Assembly (NCBI RefSeq): GCF_024281035.1
Contig: NZ_JAMXLH010000077.1
Coordinates: 1 to 39,900, forward strand
DNA from: Paraburkholderia sp.
Lineage (GTDB): Bacteria > Pseudomonadota > Gammaproteobacteria > Burkholderiales > Burkholderiaceae
Direction: 5' to 3'
Length of the DNA: 39,900 nucleotides
Positions 8,344 through 16,860 of this stretch are shown in pieces. Under the pieces are notes generated by a model, which did not search any database, had not been told where the DNA came from, and saw nothing but the letters and a program-made list of their open reading frames with translations. Position 1 is the first letter of the stretch. Each line of letters opens with the position of its first letter. The position numbers and the translations under genes are program-made.

Positions 8344-9033
8344 ATGACGCAATTCCACATCGCCCCCAGCATCCTGTCCGCCGACTTCTCGCGTCTTGGC
8401 GAGGAGGTCCGCAACGTCGTCGCAGCGGGCGCCGACTGGATCCACTTCGACGTGATGGACAACCATTACGTGCCGAACCTCACCATTGGCCCGCTCGTGT
8501 GCGAGGCGATCCGCCCGCATGTCGACGTGCCGATCGACGTCCATCTGATGGTGCGCCCTGTCGACCGCATCGTGCCCGATTTCGCGAAGGCCGGCGCCAA
8601 CCTGATCAGCTTCCATCCCGAAGGCTCGGATCACGTCGACCGCACGCTCTCGCTGATCCGCGACCACGGCTGCAAGGCGGGTCTCGTGTTCAACCCGGCC
8701 ACGCCGCTCAACTACATCGATCACGTGATGGACAAGCTCGACCTTGTACTGATCATGTCGGTGAACCCGGGCTTCGGCGGCCAGTCGTTCATTCCGGAAG
8801 CGCTCAACAAGCTGCGCGAGGCGCGCGCGAAGATCGACGCCTACACGGCACGCACCGGCCGCACGATCCATCTGCAGGTCGACGGCGGCGTGAAGGTCGA
8901 CAACATCGCCGAAATCGCGGCGGCGGGCGCGGACGCCTTCGTAGCGGGCTCGGCGATCTTCGGCAAGCCGGACTACAAGGCCGTGATCGACCAGATGCGC
9001 GCGCAGCTCGCCACGGTCGGCGCCGCGCAATGA
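8344..9033 (+). CDS. rpe: Ribulose-phosphate 3-epimerase
   Basis: Rpe interconverts ribulose 5-phosphate and xylulose 5-phosphate in the pentose phosphate and Calvin cycles. The 229-residue TIM barrel shows the family motifs HFDVMDNHYVPN and DVHLMV (metal ligands), GFGGQSF, and the phosphate-binding VDGGVK near the C-terminus. The gene overlaps the gph start by four bases (ATGA), so the two are translationally coupled. A possible -10 TAAAAT lies at 8308-8313; no good -35 is visible. Confidence 0.96.
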   Translation: MTQFHIAPSILSADFSRLGEEVRNVVAAGADWIHFDVMDNHYVPNLTIGPLVCEAIRPHVDVPIDVHLMVRPVDRIVPDFAKAGANLISFHPEGSDHVDRTLSLIRDHGCKAGLVFNPATPLNYIDHVMDKLDLVLIMSVNPGFGGQSFIPEALNKLREARAKIDAYTARTGRTIHLQVDGGVKVDNIAEIAAAGADAFVAGSAIFGKPDYKAVIDQMRAQLATVGAAQ

Positions 9034-9785
9034 CCTCGCCGACGAGCATGCCGAAAAGCGCACCGACAACCACGCCGATAAGCACGCCGATCGCGTTCGC
9101 CGCGCCGCGTATCGAGGTGGCGCTGATCGACCTCGACGGCACGATGGTCGACACCGCCGACGACTTCGCGGCGGGCCTGAACGGCATGCTTGCCCAGATC
9201 GACGCCGAGGAGACGACGCGCGAGGAAGTGATGGGCTTTGTGGGCAAGGGCTCGGAGCATCTGATCCGCAGCGTGCTCGCGCAGCGCCTCCCCGCCGACG
9301 ACGCCCAGTCGCGCTTCGAGGAAGCCCTCGCGCTCTACCAGGACGAGTACGCGAAGATCAACGGGCAGCACACGCGCCTGTATCCGGACGTCGTTGCGGG
9401 CCTCGCCGCGCTGCGCGACGCGGGCGTGAGGCTCGTGTGCGTGACGAACAAGCCGCATCGCTTCGCCGTCGAACTGCTGGAGCAATACGGCCTCTCGCAG
9501 TATTTCGAAGCCGTGCTCGGCGGCGACAGCACGCCGAAGAAAAAGCCCGACCCGCTGCCGATGCTCACGGCCTGCGCGCAGCTCGGCGTGGCGCCGCAGG
9601 CGGCCGTGGCGATCGGCGATTCGGAGAACGACGCGATCGCGGGCCGCGCGGCGGGCATGGCGACGCTTACGGTGCCCTACGGCTACAACCACGGCCAGCC
9701 TGTACAAAAAATAAAATCGGATGGTATAGTTGCCACGCTGCTCGACGCCGCCAAGGCAGTCGCAGCACACAATCTTCTGACCTAA
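9030..9785 (+). CDS. gph: Phosphoglycolate phosphatase, HAD family
   Basis: Gph dephosphorylates 2-phosphoglycolate, for example that made during DNA 3'-end repair or by RuBisCO. HAD motif I is DLDGTMVDTADDF with the nucleophile and acid/base aspartates. Motif II is in VCVTNKP and motif IV in AIGDSENDAIAGRAAG. The 251-residue product has a Thr/Pro-rich N-terminal extension of about 25 residues before motif I; a second ATG at 9048 is possible. The last 80 bases are unusually AT-rich and contain a candidate promoter for the trp leader. The rpe-gph-trpE order is typical of beta- and gammaproteobacteria. Confidence 0.94.
   Translation: MTSPTSMPKSAPTTTPISTPIAFAAPRIEVALIDLDGTMVDTADDFAAGLNGMLAQIDAEETTREEVMGFVGKGSEHLIRSVLAQRLPADDAQSRFEEALALYQDEYAKINGQHTRLYPDVVAGLAALRDAGVRLVCVTNKPHRFAVELLEQYGLSQYFEAVLGGDSTPKKKPDPLPMLTACAQLGVAPQAAVAIGDSENDAIAGRAAGMATLTVPYGYNHGQPVQKIKSDGIVATLLDAAKAVAAHNLLT
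9701..9730 (+). promoter_or_regulatory. Candidate promoter of the trp operon inside the end of gph
   Basis: TGTACA (9701-9706) and TATAGT (9725-9730) are 18 bases apart in an AT-rich patch (ACAAAAAATAAAATC) that stands out from the GC-rich gph coding sequence. Transcription would begin near 9737, giving a leader of about 75 bases before trpL. Confidence 0.5.
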
Positions 9786-9812
9786 GTGATCAACTGACCG
9801 TCACCATTCCTC

Positions 9813-9887
9813 ATGTTTCTCAATAAAAAACGGAGTCTGGGCAGCATCGACCGGGGAGCCTGGCCCTGGCGTCGCTGGTCGCGCTAA
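9813..9887 (+). CDS. trpL: trp operon leader peptide (three Trp codons)
   Basis: This 24-residue open frame begins MFLNKKRSLGS and ends GAWPWRRWSR. Tryptophan occupies positions 17, 19 and 22, an extreme density for a rare residue. ATG 9813 is the only start in the frame, because a TGA lies six codons upstream. The stop codon touches the first arm of the antiterminator hairpin, and a terminator with T6 follows. This is the classic arrangement of ribosome-mediated attenuation. Scarcity of charged tRNA-Trp would stall the ribosome on the Trp codons and favour antitermination. The Shine-Dalgarno site is weak. Confidence 0.85.
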   Translation: MFLNKKRSLGSIDRGAWPWRRWSR

Positions 9888-9942
9888 CCTCTGCCGAGGT
9901 TCGCTGAAGCACCGTGTCGTTTCGTCTTCAGCACCGTTTTTT
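9886..9942 (+). promoter_or_regulatory. trp attenuator: overlapping antiterminator and terminator hairpins
   Basis: AACCTC / GAGGTT (9886-9891 with 9896-9901, loop TGCC) forms one hairpin. GGT and GCTGAAG (9898-9900, 9903-9909) pair with CTTCAGC and ACC (9926-9935) to form a second, with a two-base bulge. The second is followed by G and T6 (9937-9942), the form of an intrinsic terminator. The two hairpins share bases 9898-9901 and so exclude each other. Together with the Trp-rich leader peptide upstream this fits transcription attenuation of trpE. Confidence 0.8.
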
Positions 9943-10286
9943 ATTTCGCTGCGCTTTCGCGCATATCTCGTTTTCAGACTGTTGCGGTAACTCACCTGCG
10001 GGCTCACGGGCCGCTGGCGTTGGTCGTGCTTGCGTGTCGCATCGCTTTATCCGGCGAGGTGTACAGCGCAACGCGGCGACGCCGCGCCTGTCCTGGACGT
10101 CGAGTAACATCCGCACATCGGCGTCTTCGCATTCGGGCGCCGGGATCGAGAGCGAGCGCAGCGCCCAAAAGCGGCCCCTCGGCAACCCCAAACGCAGCAC
10201 CAAGGCACTCGAACCAGTCGCCATCGCGCTCGTCCGCCGCGCCCTTCAGCGCCGCGACCGGCCGCACGAACAGGAAGGATCGGAAC
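9943..10286 (+). other. Long untranslated stretch between attenuator and trpE
   Basis: These 344 bases contain no convincing gene; the frames open here run into trpE without a better start or a recognisable protein. Apart from the trpE ribosome binding site (AGGAAGGA near 10272) I see nothing specific. Confidence 0.5.
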
Positions 10287-11780
10287 ATGACCGAACTCGA
10301 ATTCCAGTCCCTCGCCAACGAGGGTTACAACCGCATCCCGTTGATCGCCGAAGCGCTCGCCGATCTCGAAACACCGCTCTCGCTCTATCTGAAGCTCGCC
10401 CAGCCCGAACGCGCAGGCGCGAACTCGTTCCTGCTCGAATCGGTGGTGGGCGGCGAGCGGTTCGGCCGCTATTCGTTCATCGGCCTGCCCGCGCGCGCGT
10501 TGATCCGCGCGCGCAACGGCGTCTCCGAGGTCGTGCGCGACGATCAGGTAATCGAAACGCACGAAGGCGATCCGCTCGAATTCATCGCGCAATTCCAGGC
10601 GCGCTTCAAGGTCGCGCAGCGCCCCGGCCTGCCGCGTTTTTGCGGCGGCCTCGCGGGCTACTTCGGTTACGACGCGGTGCGCTACATAGAGAAAAAGCTC
10701 GCCGATACCGCGCCGCCCGATGATCTCGGCCTGCCCGACATCCAGCTGCTTCTCACCGAGGAAGTCGCCGTGATCGACAACCTCGCGGGCAAGCTCTATC
10801 TGATCGTCTACGCCGATCCGCAAACGCCCGAGGCCTACACGAAAGCGAAGCAGCGCCTGCGCGAACTGAAGCAGCGCCTGCGCACGACGGTGCAGCCGCC
10901 GGTCACGTCGTCGAGCGTGCGCACCGAGATCTTCCGCGAGTTCGCGAAGGACGATTACCTCGCCGCCGTGCGCCGCGCAAAGGAATACATCGCCGCGGGC
11001 GAACTGATGCAGGTGCAGGTCGGCCAGCGCCTCACGAAGCCGTATCGCGACAATCCGCTGTCGCTCTATCGCGCGCTGCGCTCGCTCAATCCGTCGCCGT
11101 ACATGTATTACTACAACTTCGGCGATTTCCACGTCGTGGGGGCCTCGCCGGAAATTCTCGTGCGCCAGGAACAGCGCGGCGAAGACCGCATCGTGACGAT
11201 CCGTCCGCTCGCGGGCACCCGGCCGCGCGGCAACACGCCCGAGCGCGACGCCGAACTCGCGACCGAACTGCTGAACGATCCGAAGGAAGTCGCCGAGCAC
11301 GTCATGCTGATCGACCTCGCGCGCAACGACGTGGGCCGCATCGCGCAGATCGGCTCGGTCGCCGTGACCGACAAGATGGTCATCGAAAAGTACTCGCACG
11401 TTCAGCACATCGTGAGTTCGGTCGAAGGCACGGTCAAGCCCGGCATGAACAACTTCGACGTGCTGCGCGCGACGTTCCCGGCCGGCACGCTCTCAGGCGC
11501 GCCGAAGGTGCGCGCGATGGAGTTGATCGACGAACTCGAACCCGTGAAGCGCGGCCTCTACGGCGGCGCGGTCGGCTATCTGTCGTTCAACGGCGAGATG
11601 GATCTGGCGATTGCGATCCGCACCGGCCTCATCCACAACGGCAATCTGTATGTGCAGGCCGCCGCGGGCATCGTCGCGGATTCGGTGCCCGAGTCCGAAT
11701 GGCAGGAAACCGAAAACAAGGCGCGCGCCGTGCTGCGCGCCGCCGAGCAGGTGCAGGACGGCCTCGACAGCGACTTCTGA
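10287..11780 (+). CDS. trpE: Anthranilate synthase component I
   Basis: TrpE makes anthranilate from chorismate, using ammonia delivered by TrpG. The 497-residue protein has the N-terminal regulatory segment with the LLES element (FLLESVVGGERFGRYSF) that takes part in tryptophan feedback inhibition. The chorismate-binding domain shows MYYYNFGDFHVVGASPEILV, TIRPLAGTRPRG, ELLNDPKEVAEHVMLIDLAR and TFPAGTLSGAPKVRAME. The ATG at 10287 follows AGGAAGGA at proper distance. It is the first structural gene of trpEGDC behind an attenuator. Confidence 0.97.
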   Translation: MTELEFQSLANEGYNRIPLIAEALADLETPLSLYLKLAQPERAGANSFLLESVVGGERFGRYSFIGLPARALIRARNGVSEVVRDDQVIETHEGDPLEFIAQFQARFKVAQRPGLPRFCGGLAGYFGYDAVRYIEKKLADTAPPDDLGLPDIQLLLTEEVAVIDNLAGKLYLIVYADPQTPEAYTKAKQRLRELKQRLRTTVQPPVTSSSVRTEIFREFAKDDYLAAVRRAKEYIAAGELMQVQVGQRLTKPYRDNPLSLYRALRSLNPSPYMYYYNFGDFHVVGASPEILVRQEQRGEDRIVTIRPLAGTRPRGNTPERDAELATELLNDPKEVAEHVMLIDLARNDVGRIAQIGSVAVTDKMVIEKYSHVQHIVSSVEGTVKPGMNNFDVLRATFPAGTLSGAPKVRAMELIDELEPVKRGLYGGAVGYLSFNGEMDLAIAIRTGLIHNGNLYVQAAAGIVADSVPESEWQETENKARAVLRAAEQVQDGLDSDF

Positions 11781-11793
11781 GCGGAGATAGACC

Positions 11794-12387
11794 ATGTTGC
11801 TCATGATCGACAACTACGATTCGTTTACCTACAACATCGTCCAGTACTTCGGCGAACTCGGCGAAGACGTCCACACGTATCGCAACGACGAAATCACCCT
11901 CGACGACATCGCCCGCCTGAATCCCGAGCGCATCTGTCTGTCGCCGGGCCCGAGCAACCCGCAGCATGCGGGCATCACGCTCGGCGTGCTGCGCGAATTC
12001 TCCGGCCGGATTCCGATTCTCGGCGTGTGCCTCGGCCATCAGGCCATCGGCGAGGCGTTCGGCGGACGCGTCGTGCGCGCGAAGACCATCATGCACGGCA
12101 AGGTGAGCCAGATCGAAACCGACTGCAAAGGCGTATTCGCCGATCTGCCGAAGCACTTCAGCGTGACGCGCTATCACTCGCTCGCCATCGAACGCGAGTC
12201 GCTGCCCGACTGCCTCGAAATTTCCGCGTGGACCGAGGACGGCGAGATCATGGGCGTGCGCCATCGCGAGCTGGCCGTCGAAGGCGTGCAGTTCCATCCT
12301 GAATCGATCCTCTCGGAACACGGCCACGCGCTCCTCGAGAATTTCCTCAAGCAATCGAAGCGCGCTGGAGCCGTACGCGATGCCTAA
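11794..12387 (+). CDS. trpG: Anthranilate synthase component II (glutamine amidotransferase)
   Basis: TrpG hydrolyses glutamine and channels ammonia to TrpE. The 197-residue protein is a class I glutamine amidotransferase with nucleophile motif GVCLGHQAIGEAFGG and the His-Glu pair in QFHPESIL. Such subunits often also serve PabB in folate synthesis. It starts 13 bases after trpE with GGAG before the ATG, and its stop lies 16 bases before the trpD start. All catalytic residues are present. Confidence 0.96.
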   Translation: MLLMIDNYDSFTYNIVQYFGELGEDVHTYRNDEITLDDIARLNPERICLSPGPSNPQHAGITLGVLREFSGRIPILGVCLGHQAIGEAFGGRVVRAKTIMHGKVSQIETDCKGVFADLPKHFSVTRYHSLAIERESLPDCLEISAWTEDGEIMGVRHRELAVEGVQFHPESILSEHGHALLENFLKQSKRAGAVRDA

Positions 12388-12403
12388 GCACGGAGACGAC
12401 ACC

Positions 12404-13432
12404 ATGATTACCCCGCAGGAAGCGCTGCAGCGTACGATCGAGCACCGCGAGATCTTCCACGACGAGATGCTGCATCTCATGCGTCTCATCATGCGCGGCG
12501 AGCTTTCGCCGGTGCTCTCGGCCGCCATCATCACGGGCTTGCGCGTGAAGAAGGAAACCATCGGCGAGATCGCGGCCGCCGCCACCGTGATGCGCGAGTT
12601 CGCGAACCACGTCGAGGTGAAGGACAACTCGAACTTCGTCGACATCGTCGGCACGGGCGGCGACGGCTCGCAGACGTTCAACATCTCGACAGCGGCGATG
12701 TTCGTCGTCGCGGGCGCGGGTGCGAAAGTCGCCAAGCACGGCAACCGCGGTGTATCGAGCAAATCGGGCAGCGCGGACGTGCTCGAAGCGCTCGGCGTGA
12801 ACATCGACCTGCAGCCCGACCAGGTGGCCGCCTCGATTGCCGAAACGGGCATGGGCTTCATGTTCGCACCGAACCATCATCCGGCGATGAAGAACATCGC
12901 CGCCGTGCGCCGCGAACTCGGCGTGCGCACGATCTTCAACATCCTCGGCCCGCTCACGAATCCCGCCGGCGCGCCCAATCAGCTGATGGGCGTGTTCCAC
13001 CAGGATCTGGTCGGCATCCAGGTGCGCGTGATGCAGCGCCTCGGCGCGAAACACGTGCTCGTCGTGTACGGCAAGGACGGCATGGACGAGGTCTCGCTCG
13101 GCGCGTCGACGCTCGTCGGCGAACTGAAGGACGGCGCCGTGCACGAGTACGAAATCCATCCCGAGGACTTCGGCCTGCAGATGGTGTCGAACCGTACGCT
13201 GAAGGTGGAAAACGCCGACGAATCGAAGACGCTGCTGCTCGGCGCGCTGTCGAACGAGCCGGGCGTCGCGCGCGAAATCGTGGCGCTGAACGCGGGCACG
13301 GCGCTCTATTCGGCGGACGTGACGGCATCGATCGCCGACGGCATCCAGCTCGCGCGCGAGACCATCGCAAGCGGGCGCGCCCGCGCCAAGGTCGACGAAC
13401 TGGTACGCTTCACGCGACAGTTCAAACGCTGA
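12404..13432 (+). CDS. trpD: Anthranilate phosphoribosyltransferase
   Basis: TrpD transfers the phosphoribosyl group of PRPP to anthranilate. The 342-residue protein shows GTGGDGSQTFNIST (PRPP diphosphate loop), KHGNRGVSSKSGSADVLE and the C-terminal family features. The ATG at 12404 (MITPQEAL) is chosen because GGAG precedes it. The ATG at 12380 in the same frame overlaps the end of trpG and adds residues not usual in the family. Confidence 0.97.
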   Translation: MITPQEALQRTIEHREIFHDEMLHLMRLIMRGELSPVLSAAIITGLRVKKETIGEIAAAATVMREFANHVEVKDNSNFVDIVGTGGDGSQTFNISTAAMFVVAGAGAKVAKHGNRGVSSKSGSADVLEALGVNIDLQPDQVAASIAETGMGFMFAPNHHPAMKNIAAVRRELGVRTIFNILGPLTNPAGAPNQLMGVFHQDLVGIQVRVMQRLGAKHVLVVYGKDGMDEVSLGASTLVGELKDGAVHEYEIHPEDFGLQMVSNRTLKVENADESKTLLLGALSNEPGVAREIVALNAGTALYSADVTASIADGIQLARETIASGRARAKVDELVRFTRQFKR

Positions 13433-13470
13433 ATTCACACGCCGATACCGGGACGAATGACGGACACACC

Positions 13471-14256
13471 ATGAGCGACATCCTCGAAAAGATCATCGCG
13501 GTCAAGCGCGAAGAAGTGCGCGCCGCCGAAGTGAGCGCGCCGCTCGAAGCCCTGCGCCTCGAAGCGTCGGCGCGCGATCTGCGCGATTTCGTCGGCGCGC
13601 TGCGCGCGAAGCACGCGAACGGCGAGGCGGCCGTGATCGCCGAAGTGAAGAAGGCGAGCCCGTCGAAGGGCGTGCTGCGCGAGCACTTCGTTCCCGCCGA
13701 CATCGCGCGCTCCTACGCGCAACACGGCGCGGCGTGCCTCTCCGTGCTCACCGACGTGCAGTTCTTCCAGGGCAGCGCCGCGTATCTCGAAGCGGCGCGC
13801 GCCGCGTGCACGCTTCCGGTGCTGCGCAAGGACTTCATCGTCGACGCGTATCAGATCCTCGAAGCGCGCGCGATGGGCGCGGACGCGATCCTGCTGATCG
13901 CCGCCGCGCTCGATCCGGGCCAGATGCGCGAGCTCGAAGCGTACGCCCATTCGCTCGGGCTCGCGGTGCTCGTCGAAGTGCACAACCGCGACGAACTCGA
14001 CCACGCGCTCACGCTGAAGACGCCGCTCATCGGCATCAACAACCGCAATCTGCGCACCTTCGAAACGACGCTGCAAACGACGATCGACATGCTCGAAGAC
14101 GTCCCGGACGACCGCATCGTCGTGACCGAGTCGGGCATTCTTTCGCGCGCCGATGTCGAGAAGATGCGCGCGCTGAACGTGCATACGTTCCTGGTCGGCG
14201 AGGCGTTCATGCGCGCGGAGCAGCCGGGCGTCGAACTCGCCCGCATGTTCTTCTGA
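13471..14256 (+). CDS. trpC: Indole-3-glycerol phosphate synthase
   Basis: TrpC closes the indole ring of carboxyphenylaminodeoxyribulose phosphate with loss of CO2 and water. The 261-residue TIM barrel has VIAEVKKASPSKG with the catalytic Lys, LRKDFIVDAYQI, LIGINNRNLRTFE and the phosphate-binding ESGI. It is monofunctional, with no fused TrpF, and trpF, trpB and trpA are not nearby. It lies 38 bases after trpD in the same operon. Confidence 0.97.
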   Translation: MSDILEKIIAVKREEVRAAEVSAPLEALRLEASARDLRDFVGALRAKHANGEAAVIAEVKKASPSKGVLREHFVPADIARSYAQHGAACLSVLTDVQFFQGSAAYLEAARAACTLPVLRKDFIVDAYQILEARAMGADAILLIAAALDPGQMRELEAYAHSLGLAVLVEVHNRDELDHALTLKTPLIGINNRNLRTFETTLQTTIDMLEDVPDDRIVVTESGILSRADVEKMRALNVHTFLVGEAFMRAEQPGVELARMFF

Positions 14257-14271
14257 GGACGGAATCCGGAC

Positions 14272-14907
14272 ATGGCCATCGAGCGGGAAATCAAGCTCGC
14301 GCTGCCGCGCGACGCGGTGGACGCGGCGCTCAGGCTCTTCGCCTCGCGCGCGGGCACGGCGGGCCGCGCCGTGCGGCTGGAGAACATCTATTTCGACACG
14401 CCGGCGCTGACGCTCGCGCGCGCGAAAAGCGCGCTGCGGCTGCGGCGCACGCCGGATGGCTGGCTGCAGACGTTCAAGACGGCCGGCGTCGCGCAAAACG
14501 GCCTGCACGCGCGGCACGAGTGGGAAATGCCGGTGGCGGGCGAGGCGCTCGAAACCGCGCGGCTCCTGCGCGAGTGCGACGATGCGGGCGTCGCGGACGT
14601 TGCAACGGCGCTGGCCGAGGCGGCTTCGGAATTGATCGCCCTCTTTCGCACCGATTTCACGCGCACGCTGTGGATGCTCGCAGTCGATGACGCGCAAATC
14701 GAGGCGGCCGTCGACCAGGGCGAAATCACAGCGGACGTGAATGGCGAAACACGCCGCACGCCAATCTGCGAAATCGAACTGGAACTGAAGGCCGGCGACG
14801 AAGCCGCGTTGCACAAGCTCGCCGCGCAACTGACCGCCGAACTGCCCGGGCTCGCGCCCGAGAACATCAGCAAGGCGCAACGCGGATATCGGCTACGCGA
14901 AAATTGA
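14272..14907 (+). CDS. CYTH domain protein, probable inorganic triphosphatase
   Basis: The 211-residue protein starts MAIEREIKLAL, which contains the ExExK signature of CYTH triphosphate tunnel enzymes, here E-R-E-I-K. It continues with the beta-strand basic and acidic residues typical of the tunnel (ENIYFDTP, ALRLRR, QTFKTAG, HEWEMP, CEIELELKAGD). E. coli YgiF is a tripolyphosphatase with this domain plus a CHAD domain; here only the CYTH part is present. It follows trpC by 15 bases and is probably co-transcribed with the trp genes, though no functional link is known. The substrate is not determinable from sequence. Confidence 0.85.
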   Translation: MAIEREIKLALPRDAVDAALRLFASRAGTAGRAVRLENIYFDTPALTLARAKSALRLRRTPDGWLQTFKTAGVAQNGLHARHEWEMPVAGEALETARLLRECDDAGVADVATALAEAASELIALFRTDFTRTLWMLAVDDAQIEAAVDQGEITADVNGETRRTPICEIELELKAGDEAALHKLAAQLTAELPGLAPENISKAQRGYRLREN

Positions 14908-15019
14908 GCGCGGTGCGTGGGGCGATTCACATTTGCGCCGCCGCCGTGCGCCGCCCCCGCATTGCCCCCTTTTTTCGCTGCATTGAATCACCGCGCGTTT
15001 GCTGCGACACTTGCCGCCC

Positions 15020-16012
15020 ATGACTTCCACGAAACGCTCCCGCGCGGCGGCTCCGGTGCAGGCCTCGCTCTTCGACGATCTCGTCACCGAACCATCGCAG
15101 TCCGCACACGACGACATGCAGGCGCACGAGGTCGATCCGCGTCAGATCTCGCTGTTCTCGCTATTCGACGACGACCGGCCGATGCCCGTCCCCGCCGCCG
15201 CGGCTAAATCAACGAAAACAAGGCAAACGCCGCATACGCCGCAAACGACGAAACCCCGGACCATGCCGACTTCTCCCGCAGCACCCGCGCCCGCAGAGCG
15301 CCTGGAAGACCAGTTCGACGCCCTGCCCGCCGCGTGGCGCGATCTGCTGCAGCCGTTTCTCGCAAGCGACGCCTGCGCGCCGCTTTGCCGTTTCGTCGAT
15401 GAAGAACGCGCCGCGGGCAAGACCGTCTATCCCGCCGACGTGTTTCGCGCGCTGCGCCTCACCTCGCCCGACGACGTAAAAGTCGTGATCCTCGGCCAGG
15501 ACCCCTATCACGGCGAGGATCGCGGCACGCCGCAGGCGCACGGGCTCGCGTTTTCGGTGCCGCCCGGCGTGCGGCCGCCGCCGTCGCTGCGCAATATTTT
15601 CAAGGAGATCGCGGCGAGCCTCGGGATCGTTGCGCCGGAGCACGGCTGCCTCGACGCGTGGGCGCGCCAGGGCGTGCTGCTGCTCAACACGGTGCTGACC
15701 GTCGAGCGCGCGAATGCCGCGAGCCACGCGAAGCGCGGCTGGGAGCGCTGCACCGACACGCTGATCCACGAACTCGCCACGCGCCACGAACATCTCGTGT
15801 TCATGCTGTGGGGCGCGCACGCGCAGGCCAAGCGCGCGCTCGTCGAAGGCCGGGCGCATTGCGTGCTGGAGGCGCCGCATCCGTCACCGCTTTCCGCGCA
15901 TCGCGGTTTTCTCGGCTGCGGGCATTTCGCGCAGGCCAACGCGTACCTCGAAGCGCAGGGCCGCACGCCGATCGACTGGCGCCTGCCCGACAAGGCCGAA
16001 GTGCTCGCTTGA
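15020..16012 (+). CDS. ung: Uracil-DNA glycosylase with long disordered N-terminal tail
   Basis: Ung removes uracil from DNA. The family-1 core (about residues 95-330) has the water-activating motif GQDPYHGEDRGTPQAHGLAF and the leucine-loop motif HPSPLSAHRGF. At 330 residues it is about 90 longer than typical bacterial Ung. The tail is rich in Ala, Thr and Pro and carries two short motifs, QASLFDDL (14-21) and QISLFSLFDD (42-51), that match the beta-sliding-clamp consensus QL(S/D)LF. The ATG at 15020 is chosen to include them; an in-frame ATG at 15264 would give a tail-less enzyme. Eukaryotic UNG2 has a PCNA-binding motif in the same place. Confidence 0.93.
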   Translation: MTSTKRSRAAAPVQASLFDDLVTEPSQSAHDDMQAHEVDPRQISLFSLFDDDRPMPVPAAAAKSTKTRQTPHTPQTTKPRTMPTSPAAPAPAERLEDQFDALPAAWRDLLQPFLASDACAPLCRFVDEERAAGKTVYPADVFRALRLTSPDDVKVVILGQDPYHGEDRGTPQAHGLAFSVPPGVRPPPSLRNIFKEIAASLGIVAPEHGCLDAWARQGVLLLNTVLTVERANAASHAKRGWERCTDTLIHELATRHEHLVFMLWGAHAQAKRALVEGRAHCVLEAPHPSPLSAHRGFLGCGHFAQANAYLEAQGRTPIDWRLPDKAEVLA

Positions 16013-16053
16013 GCCCGCGCGCGCAGCGCCTTGCCGAAGCGCGCCCGTAAAAG

Positions 16054-16089
16054 AAAACGCCACGAAAACTGCATTCGTGGCGTTTTTTT
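16054..16089. terminator. Bidirectional terminator between ung and azoR
   Basis: A 10-bp perfect stem ACGCCACGAA / TTCGTGGCGT with a 7-base loop has T7 on the plus strand side and A4 on the other. It can end both ung and the convergent azoR. Confidence 0.9.
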
Positions 16090-16138
16090 GCTTTGAGGCA
16101 CGCGCGTCGCGAGGACGGCGCGCCTGACCCGGCAGGAT

Positions 16139-16735
16139 TTACGCGGCGGCAATCGCCTCGCGTGCGCTCGCGAGCGCTGCACTCGCGGCTTCCTGGCCCA
16201 GGTTCAGGCCTTCGGCGTAGATGAAGTTCACGTCGGTCATCCCGAGGAAGCCGAGGAACGTCTTCAGGTACGGCGTCTGGGTGTCGTTCGGCGTGCCTTG
16301 ATACTTGCCGCCGCGCGCCGAGACCACGTACACCTTCTTGCCCTTAACGAGGCCTTCCGGGCCGTTCGCGGTATAGCGGAACGTGACGCCCGCACGTGCG
16401 ATCCAGTCGAAGTAGGTCTTGAGCTGCGACGAGATGCCGAAGTTGTACAGCGGCGCGCCGATCACGATAACGTCCGCGGCCTGCAGTTCCGCAATCAGCG
16501 TTTCGCTGCGTGCGGCAATGGCCTGCTGCTCGGGCGTGCGCTGCTCGGCCGGCGTGAAGAACGCGCCGAGGATGGCGTCGTCCAGGTGCGGCAGCGGCTC
16601 GGCTTGCAGGTTGCGCGAGACGACTTTCGAACCGGGGTTCGATTGTTGCAGACGGGTCGTCAGTTCGTTGACGAGCAGCGTCGACTGCGCGCCTTGCGAG
16701 CGGGCGGCGGAATTGATCTGCAGGATCGTGGTCAT
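16139..16735 (-). CDS. azoR: FMN-dependent NADH-azoreductase
   Basis: This 198-residue flavodoxin-fold protein matches AzoR over its full length. The FMN phosphate-binding loop is in SAARSQGAQST, and VIGAPLYNFGISSQLKTYFD and VVSARGGKYQG contact the isoalloxazine. It reduces quinones and azo bonds with NADH in the cytosol, probably as protection from electrophilic quinones. The ATG is preceded by AAGGAG. It is a single-gene unit; the terminator at 16866-16886 separates it from the M61 gene upstream. Confidence 0.95.
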   Translation of the reverse strand: MTTILQINSAARSQGAQSTLLVNELTTRLQQSNPGSKVVSRNLQAEPLPHLDDAILGAFFTPAEQRTPEQQAIAARSETLIAELQAADVIVIGAPLYNFGISSQLKTYFDWIARAGVTFRYTANGPEGLVKGKKVYVVSARGGKYQGTPNDTQTPYLKTFLGFLGMTDVNFIYAEGLNLGQEAASAALASAREAIAAA

Positions 16736-16860
16736 GGTGGCTCCTTCGGGTATCAGTTGCGCAAGGTTGCGCGAGTGGAGCCATTGTGTTGATTCGCCGC
16801 ACGCCGAAAAAGTAGTCCGGCGACGACGCATTGTTGCAGCAGCGGAACGATCGCAGGCAT

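Noticed and set aside
9701..9730. TrpR-type operator in the trp promoter
   Set aside because: No sequence like the enterobacterial palindrome is present; control by attenuation explains the region.
10047..14880. Long minus-strand frames opposite trpE, trpD and trpC (up to 481 codons)
   Set aside because: All mirror conserved trp genes; composition is that of reverse-strand codon shadows.
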